From Acidilobaceae archaeon (GTDB lineage Archaea; Thermoproteota; Thermoprotei_A; Sulfolobales; Acidilobaceae), in assembly GCA_027081695.1 (NCBI GenBank), contig JALWJI010000176.1:1-10764 (forward strand): a DNA stretch of 10,764 nt, written 5' to 3'. Position 1 is the stretch's first letter. Each line of letters opens with the position of its first letter. Below are positions 5,998 to 10,764 of this stretch, piece after piece. Under the pieces are notes generated by a model. It worked only from the letters and a program-made list of their open reading frames with translations. It made no database searches and was not told the DNA's origin. The position numbers and the translations under genes are program-made.

Positions 5998-6080
5998 GGT
6001 TTACAGGCTGATGGCCGTATAGTCACTCTGATGGATCCGTGTAGAGAGCAGATATTAAAAACGTTAGGAGGGTGTAGGTT

Positions 6081-7616
6081 TTGAACGTGCTGGTTTTCGT
6101 AGGTCATAGGAAGGAACTCGTAGAGGGTCTAAAAGGATACATACTTAGACTGCTCGAATTCTTTCCAGAAAGCGAGCGCCACTTCTACATTTTCTCAAGT
6201 GAAGAATCCCTCCCAGTTATAGAGAAAGAACTTGCTGAAATCGATAGGAAGCTAGAGGGTTGTTTTGGATGCAACATTATTGTTATAAGCGACGAGGTAA
6301 CTCCCATCGACAGGATTAAAGAACTAGTCAGTAACGAGACCGATAGTGTCATTGTTGCTTTACCACATAGCTGGGTGATTCTGAGCAGATTCCTCAATGC
6401 ACTCCGGGAGAGCGGTATTAGTAAGATCCCTGAGACGTGGTATATGTATGAGCCAGGTCTTCTCTGGAAGGGGCTCGAGTACCCATATATTCCTGGGTCG
6501 GTTGTACTCCCGAAGAAGAAAGGATTCAAGTGTAAGATACCGTGTACAAAGGGTCTCGCCGACAAGTATCAGAACCTAGAGAATTTATGTGTTCTTGGTA
6601 AGGGTAAGCCGAGACTACCTCCCCTTAGATGCGCAATAGCCGAGCTATCTAGAAGGATAAACGTAGCTCTTAAGGCAGTTATCCCTCCACCCACGCAGAG
6701 ACTATCGCTAGATGATATCAAGCCGCATGAAGCATCGTTCCGCTTGGCTCTCTCAAGCGACTATATGGGTGAAGCTATAGACTTCATTCTGCCGATACAT
6801 GATGAGCGGGAATTCATAGATGCTCTCGGAAACTTGACAACCGAAGTGTGCAGGTTCATGGACTCGCTATGGGGCCAATTAAAGATCCATGGAAGACTAA
6901 AGACCCATAGACGTAACGCCTTTAGACAACTGATCTATATAAGTGGCCTCTCCATGCCGAGAATAGTAGACTGTTCCGGTCCCTCTTGTGGCTCTAGAGT
7001 AGTCGGTAGAAAACTGGAGGATTTAGCTAAGAGAAGCGGTAAATCCCTACTCGTCGATTCTAATATGATGTATGCCGGGGTTCACAACATAGCGTATAAG
7101 GGTATAGAGGTCTTTGTCCCCTACTGTATATTCTACGAGGTCTCAGCTATCTACTCTGAGAGCGCTAAAGCACAAGAGTATGGAGACGTGTTTATTGATT
7201 TAGCGGCATACATGGGCCTCGAAGAATTACTGATCAGCGGCAGTGGAGAGCTAGTTTCATCCCATATGGCCCACAAATGTGAGGCAGTTCTACCAATGAT
7301 GGATCCATTCCTATTATCCAAGAGTATCATCGTAACTAGAGATATAGGAGCATATAGGCTATGGAAGATCCACCCAATGCTTGCCGGCACCGACATAGTA
7401 TTAGTCGATAGTCCATCTTGTGACGAGATGGCTATACGAGTGCGAGATCTTAGCTATGATGAAGCAATGTACTACTTCCTACAGTTAGTTGTATTGTTAC
7501 GATTGCTGACACGCGGGAAATACCACAAAGAGAACATGAGGTTCCTTCAGGTGGACTTCGAGGCTGCGGGAGAGAAAGTATATGTGCCGTATCCTAAAAT
7601 ATCACTCTACAAGTAA
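6081..7616 (+). CDS. Uncharacterised protein: Rossmann-like N-terminal domain plus C-terminal PIN-like nuclease domain
   Basis: A 511-residue protein I cannot assign to a named family. Residues 1-125 alternate strands and helices (NVLVFVG at 2-8, HFYIFSS at 34-40, NIIVISDE at 65-72, DSVIVALPHS at 88-97, TWYMYEP at 119-125), like a nucleotide-binding Rossmann or CARF-type sensor. Residues about 320-445 look like a PIN domain: LLVDSNMMY with D326, VFVPYCIFYEV with E353, D408, and IIVTRD with D421, then a strand TDIVLVD. All four expected metal-binding acids are present, so RNase activity is plausible. The protein is cysteine-rich, including CFGC (61-64), CKIPC (151-155) and C298/C303, which may bind metal or form disulfides. 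It starts at TTG with GGAGGGTG at 6067-6074, six bases upstream. It is monocistronic, with no cas genes nearby. Confidence 0.75.
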   Translation: MNVLVFVGHRKELVEGLKGYILRLLEFFPESERHFYIFSSEESLPVIEKELAEIDRKLEGCFGCNIIVISDEVTPIDRIKELVSNETDSVIVALPHSWVILSRFLNALRESGISKIPETWYMYEPGLLWKGLEYPYIPGSVVLPKKKGFKCKIPCTKGLADKYQNLENLCVLGKGKPRLPPLRCAIAELSRRINVALKAVIPPPTQRLSLDDIKPHEASFRLALSSDYMGEAIDFILPIHDEREFIDALGNLTTEVCRFMDSLWGQLKIHGRLKTHRRNAFRQLIYISGLSMPRIVDCSGPSCGSRVVGRKLEDLAKRSGKSLLVDSNMMYAGVHNIAYKGIEVFVPYCIFYEVSAIYSESAKAQEYGDVFIDLAAYMGLEELLISGSGELVSSHMAHKCEAVLPMMDPFLLSKSIIVTRDIGAYRLWKIHPMLAGTDIVLVDSPSCDEMAIRVRDLSYDEAMYYFLQLVVLLRLLTRGKYHKENMRFLQVDFEAAGEKVYVPYPKISLYK

Positions 7617-7677
7617 GACTAGGTAGACCAAGGGAAAACAATAGAAGTCGATAATGGATACGTCGGGGATACAATGG

Positions 7678-8394
7678 TTAGAGTCCGAGATAGGCCTTTT
7701 TCACCATTGGGTTCTCTTTGAGTTCATCAACGGTTCCTTCCAATACTATGCGGCCGTTCTCGATGATGTAGGCGTAGTCTGCTATTTGCATGCTCATGTG
7801 TATATTCTGCTCTACAAGTAGCACTGTCAGCTTCCACTCGTCTCTGAGCTTGCTGATTGTCTCTGCTATTTCCTGGACTAGTTTAGGTGCTAGTCCCAGG
7901 CTTGGTTCGTCGAGCATGAATAACACGGGGTTTAGCATGAGTCCTCTAGCGATCGCTAGCATTTGTTGCTCTCCACCGCTCAAGGTGCCAGCTAGCTGGT
8001 TTCTTCTTTCTTTGAGCCGAGGGAATAGTTGATAGACCATTTCTAGTATTTCATCGGCTTTCTCCCTGCTTCTAGGGATGCTAGCTGCCATGACTAGGTG
8101 CTCCTCCACTGTTAGCTGTGGCCATAGCCTTCTTCCTTCTGGCACGAGTGTCATCCCAATGTTGACTTTCTTGTGGGGTGGTAGCTCGGTTACGTCTTCT
8201 CCGTTGAATAGGATTTTCCCGCCCCAGGGCTTGACTACTCCCATTATTGTCCATAATGTTGTTGATTTCCCTGCACCGTTGCTTCCAAGTAGTGCCGTTA
8301 TTTGTCCTTTTCTGGCTTTCAGATTAACTCCGAAGAGTACTTGGGTTTCTCCGTATCCTGACTCGAGTTTCTCTAATTCAAGTACGTGTGTCAT
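7678..8394 (-). CDS. livF: Branched-chain amino acid type ABC transporter, ATP-binding protein LivF
   Basis: One of the two cytoplasmic ATPases powering uptake through LivHM. The 238 residues show Walker A GSNGAGKST (37-45), LVPEGRRLWPQLTVEEHL (83-100) typical of LivF, the intact signature LSGGEQQ (138-144), Walker B VLFMLDEPS (157-165) and GLAP D-loop. The switch segment is LLVEQN (192-197) with Q rather than H, as commonly seen in LivF. The start is the ATG at 8394, with GGTGAT at 8404-8399 upstream; the open frame reaches a GTG at 8403 that forms part of that site. It begins 5 bases after the livG stop and is the last gene of the leftward operon, ending 61 bases from the convergent PIN-domain gene. 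The true substrate may differ from Leu/Ile/Val. Confidence 0.93.
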   Translation of the reverse strand: MTHVLELEKLESGYGETQVLFGVNLKARKGQITALLGSNGAGKSTTLWTIMGVVKPWGGKILFNGEDVTELPPHKKVNIGMTLVPEGRRLWPQLTVEEHLVMAASIPRSREKADEILEMVYQLFPRLKERRNQLAGTLSGGEQQMLAIARGLMLNPVLFMLDEPSLGLAPKLVQEIAETISKLRDEWKLTVLLVEQNIHMSMQIADYAYIIENGRIVLEGTVDELKENPMVKKAYLGL

Positions 8395-8399
8395 CGCGA

Positions 8400-9182
8400 T
8401 CACCCCTTCTTCAGCGCCTTGACGAACTTGAGGGCCATTTCTGGGTCTCCCAAATATGCTGTTATTACTTCAGGGTTGCTTGCTACTTCTTCGGGTGTTC
8501 CTTCGGCTATCTTTCTTCCGAAGTGGAGTACAACGATTCTGTCTGCTAGGTTCATTACAGCGTGCATTACGTGCTCTATCATTATCATAGTTATGTTCTT
8601 TTCTGACCTGATCTTTCTTAGCAGGTCAAGCATTTTCGCTACCTCGCTTGGGTTTAGTCCGGCGAGTACCTCGTCTAGCAGGAGTAGTTCTGGCTCCTCG
8701 GCTAGGGCTCTTGCGAGCTCTAGTCTCTTCTTCTCCTGGATGTTTAGTATTCTGGCGGGAAGATCCGCTTTCTCCTTTAGTCCGACGAATTCAAGTATCT
8801 CTAGTGCAATATCCCTAGCCTCTTCCTCTGTTATATGGCCATGTCTCCTGCCGTATAGGGCTCCTATCATAGTATTTTCCAGTACTGTTAGATCTCCGAA
8901 TGGCTTGACGATCTGGTGGGTTCTGGCTATCCCCATTCTTGCAATCTTATGGGGTCTTAGCCCAGTTATGTCCTTGTTTTTGAATATTACTCTTCCTTCT
9001 TCTGGCTTATAGACTCCCGTTATGACGTTGAAGAGTGTTGTTTTTCCGGCTCCGTTGGGGCCTATTAGTCCTAGTATTTCTCCCTGGTTTACTTCGAAGG
9101 TTACGTCTGAGAGTGCTAGGAGCCCTCCGAACCTCTTGGTGACTTTCTCGACCCTGAGGATTACAATATCTCTCTCCGCCAT
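8400..9182 (-). CDS. livG: Branched-chain amino acid type ABC transporter, ATP-binding protein LivG
   Basis: The second cytoplasmic ATPase of the importer, 260 residues. It has LRVEKVTKRFGGLLAL (9-24), Walker A GPNGAGKTT (41-49), the LivG-type block GIARTHQI (84-91) with Q-loop Q90, Walker B ELLLLDE (165-171), GLNPSE D-loop and MIEHVM with switch H204. The ABC signature is atypical: where LSYGQQR is normal it reads LNIQEKKR (146-153), though the following LELARALAEEP is conserved. LivG and LivF normally pair, so the composite ATP sites would be asymmetric. The start is the ATG at 9182, eight bases after GGTG (9194-9191); a GTG at 9191 is in frame but overlaps that site. Confidence 0.92.
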   Translation of the reverse strand: MAERDIVILRVEKVTKRFGGLLALSDVTFEVNQGEILGLIGPNGAGKTTLFNVITGVYKPEEGRVIFKNKDITGLRPHKIARMGIARTHQIVKPFGDLTVLENTMIGALYGRRHGHITEEEARDIALEILEFVGLKEKADLPARILNIQEKKRLELARALAEEPELLLLDEVLAGLNPSEVAKMLDLLRKIRSEKNITMIMIEHVMHAVMNLADRIVVLHFGRKIAEGTPEEVASNPEVITAYLGDPEMALKFVKALKKG

Positions 9183-9200
9183 CTTTATCACACCCCCGGG

Positions 9201-10193
9201 CTACTCTACGTATTTTCTTAGGTTGGGGAACTTTGATCGGATGAGTCCTGCTACTCCTTCTGGTAGGAATGATACTACTGCGACGACTATGATGCCTAGT
9301 ATTATGTATGCTAGCTGTGGCAGGTAGGTGTTGGTGAGTCTATAGATTATATAGTAGATGAAGGCTCCTATTATCGGTCCTATGAATGTTCCTAGTCCTC
9401 CAATGACATTCATAACGATCATGTCGACGCTTATTCCTAAGCTGAAGTTCTCTGGTGTGAAGTTGAATTGTCTCCAGCTGTATACGCTCCCCCAGATGGC
9501 TGCGAGTCCTGCAGCTATCATGAATGCGTAGATCTTGTATCTTACAGTGTCTACTCCTATTACTTCCGCGGCGTCCTCGTCTTCTCGTATTGCTGCGAGT
9601 CCGTAGCCGAATTTGGAGACTTTTACTATGTATGCTACGATTAGTGTTATTACGAATGCTATGAAGAAGACGAAGTATGTTTCCTCGAGGAACTTTGGTC
9701 TTGTTACATTGAAGTATATTTCTCCTCCTCCTGCTCCTCCCCTGTAGGTCATCTCTAGGTACAGGATTACGTAGTCTAGACCTATGGTTGCTATTGCGAA
9801 GAATGCTCCTCTAAGCCTTAGTACTGCTGCTCCTACGGTTGCTGCAAGGAGTACTGAGAGTCCTACTCCTATAAGCATGCCCGTTAGGAATATAGTGTAG
9901 GGGTTGGCTCCTTGGAGTATTTGTTGTGAGTATTTGCTTAGTTCGTATGCTGTGAAGAATCCTCCTATTCCGAAGAATACTACGTGTCCGAAGCTCACGT
10001 ATCCTGTGTAGCTCATTATTACTGCGAGGCTTAGTGCAATGCCGATGAACTTCATTAGATCCATGAATATTGCTGCTGTAGATGCACTTATGTATCCAGC
10101 ATAGTATTGTACTCCGATTATGCCGAATATGACGATGAGTATCCACATTATGTAGGATGAGGGCTTCGTGAGGTACTTGGTTATCTCCGTCAT
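9201..10193 (-). CDS. livM: Branched-chain amino acid type ABC transporter, permease LivM
   Basis: Inner-membrane permease that forms the translocation path with LivH. The 330 residues contain about nine to ten hydrophobic segments and LivM hallmarks: GYVSFGHVVFFGIGGFFTAY (64-83), VLRLRGAFFAIATIGL (124-139), the cytoplasmic coupling region KFGYGLAAIREDEDAAEVIG (194-213) and VMNVIGGLGTFIGPIIGAF (260-278). The ATG at 10193 has GGTG seven bases upstream (10204-10201). That site overlaps the livH stop codon, giving tight coupling. LivG follows 18 bases after its stop. Confidence 0.94.
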   Translation of the reverse strand: MTEITKYLTKPSSYIMWILIVIFGIIGVQYYAGYISASTAAIFMDLMKFIGIALSLAVIMSYTGYVSFGHVVFFGIGGFFTAYELSKYSQQILQGANPYTIFLTGMLIGVGLSVLLAATVGAAVLRLRGAFFAIATIGLDYVILYLEMTYRGGAGGGEIYFNVTRPKFLEETYFVFFIAFVITLIVAYIVKVSKFGYGLAAIREDEDAAEVIGVDTVRYKIYAFMIAAGLAAIWGSVYSWRQFNFTPENFSLGISVDMIVMNVIGGLGTFIGPIIGAFIYYIIYRLTNTYLPQLAYIILGIIVVAVVSFLPEGVAGLIRSKFPNLRKYVE

Positions 10194-10199
10194 GGCTCT

Positions 10200-10764
10200 T
10201 CACCTTCCGAACAGTCCCTGTGGCTTGACGAGTAGGATTACTACTAGAATGACGAATGATACTGAGAGTGCTATTGCTTGGGTACCGGTTAGTGCCATCG
10301 TTATGCCGTAGGCTAGTCCGATGATGAGGCCACCGATAAAGGTTCCTATGACGCTGCCAAGGCCTCCGAGTACCACTATGACGAAGCTTAGTGGGGCTAG
10401 GAAGTGTTCTAGGTCGGGGTTTATACCGTTCTGTATGTAGAGTGTGAATATTGCGCCTGCGCTTAGAGCCATCGCTGTTGACAGGACTGTTGTTAGGAGC
10501 TTTACTTTTACGGGGTCGTATCCTGTAAGTGCTACTGCTCGTGAGTCCTGTGCTACTGCTCTTATCGCTAGGCCCCAGACGGTTTTTCTTAGGAATAGTT
10601 CGACCAAGGCTATTAATATGACTGCATAGAATAATCCTACTAGCCAGCTATACTGTATGGATACTCCTAGTATTTCGAAGTAGGGTTTTCCTCCTATTTG
10701 TATGGTCCAGCCTGTTAGACCCTCGAACTGTAGATACCAGCCTTGGGCGCTCCCATAGTAGAGG
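10200..10764 (-). CDS. livH: Branched-chain amino acid type ABC transporter, permease LivH (N terminus outside window)
   Basis: The frame is open from its TGA at 10202-10200 to the window edge, giving the last 187 residues. An internal TTG at 10607 is not the real start: translation continues upstream through WLVGLFYAVILIALVELF and further. Family features include GLAIRAVAQDSRAVALTGYD, the LivH coupling region, and LAPLSFVIVVLGGLGSVIG followed by GTFIGGLIIGLAYG. It partners LivM in the membrane. A periplasmic-type binding protein gene would be expected upstream, beyond 10764. The liv genes are packed with gaps of at most 18 bases, so one transcript is likely. Confidence 0.92.
   Translation of the reverse strand, partial: LYYGSAQGWYLQFEGLTGWTIQIGGKPYFEILGVSIQYSWLVGLFYAVILIALVELFLRKTVWGLAIRAVAQDSRAVALTGYDPVKVKLLTTVLSTAMALSAGAIFTLYIQNGINPDLEHFLAPLSFVIVVLGGLGSVIGTFIGGLIIGLAYGITMALTGTQAIALSVSFVILVVILLVKPQGLFGR

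Noticed and set aside
6005..6045. Two CTGATGG copies that look like C/D-box elements
   Set aside because: The boxes overlap one another, lack a proper C box (RUGAUGA) and terminal stem, and no D box sits at guide distance; chance is more likely.
8386..9012. Long plus-strand open frame (208 codons) antisense to livG
   Set aside because: Serine-rich shadow of the well-conserved LivG reading frame; no ribosome binding site or recognisable domain.
10605..10607. TTG as the start of livH
   Set aside because: The frame stays open upstream to the window edge and encodes further LivH-like membrane sequence.
1..10764. CRISPR array or cas operon that would explain the PIN-domain protein
   Set aside because: No regularly spaced repeats and no cas gene are visible anywhere in the window.

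Overview
The window reads as chromosomal DNA from a hyperthermophilic crenarchaeon, most likely Desulfurococcales or a close relative. The reasons are a Sulfolobus-type methylthioadenosine phosphorylase with a C-terminal CSCC cluster, a crenarchaeal-type pyruvoyl decarboxylase, an archaeal Pth2, heavy use of AUA, AGG/AGA and CUA codons, archaeal TATA-like boxes, and a repeated GGTG Shine-Dalgarno core 6-8 bases before start codons. The genus cannot be fixed from the sequence alone.

Left part (1-2290): pth2 runs leftward, perhaps followed by the first codons of another leftward gene behind a perfect AGGAGGT. Divergent from it is a rightward pair: MTA phosphorylase, then an overlapping (14 bp) SIS-fold-like protein of unknown function. 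The MTA phosphorylase leader can fold into a 9-bp hairpin.

Middle (2291-5880): a GC-rich, strongly foldable element (about 2361-2460) sits between the SIS-like gene and a moaB/mogA-type gene. It ends in an 8-bp stem with a GUAA tetraloop and is the best non-coding candidate here. Next come an AdoMet/arginine decarboxylase proenzyme (rightward) and proC (leftward), whose stop codons are 2 bp apart. Divergent from proC is a DUF401-type multi-spanning membrane protein. MTA phosphorylase and the decarboxylase belong to the same metabolism if the latter is AdoMet decarboxylase: AdoMet is decarboxylated, aminopropyl transfer makes polyamines, and MTA is salvaged.

Right-middle (6081-7616): an isolated 511-residue protein with a Rossmann-like N-terminal half and a C-terminal PIN-like nuclease domain carrying a full set of acidic residues. 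The layout recalls CARF-nuclease fusions, but no CRISPR array or cas gene is visible. This is the most interesting protein in the window.

Right end (7678-10764): a tightly packed leftward livH-livM-livG-livF block for a branched-chain amino acid type ABC importer. livH is cut by the window edge, and any substrate-binding protein would lie outside. LivG has a degenerate ABC signature. There is no CRISPR array, insertion sequence, tRNA or rRNA, and no gene-free stretch over 300 bases.
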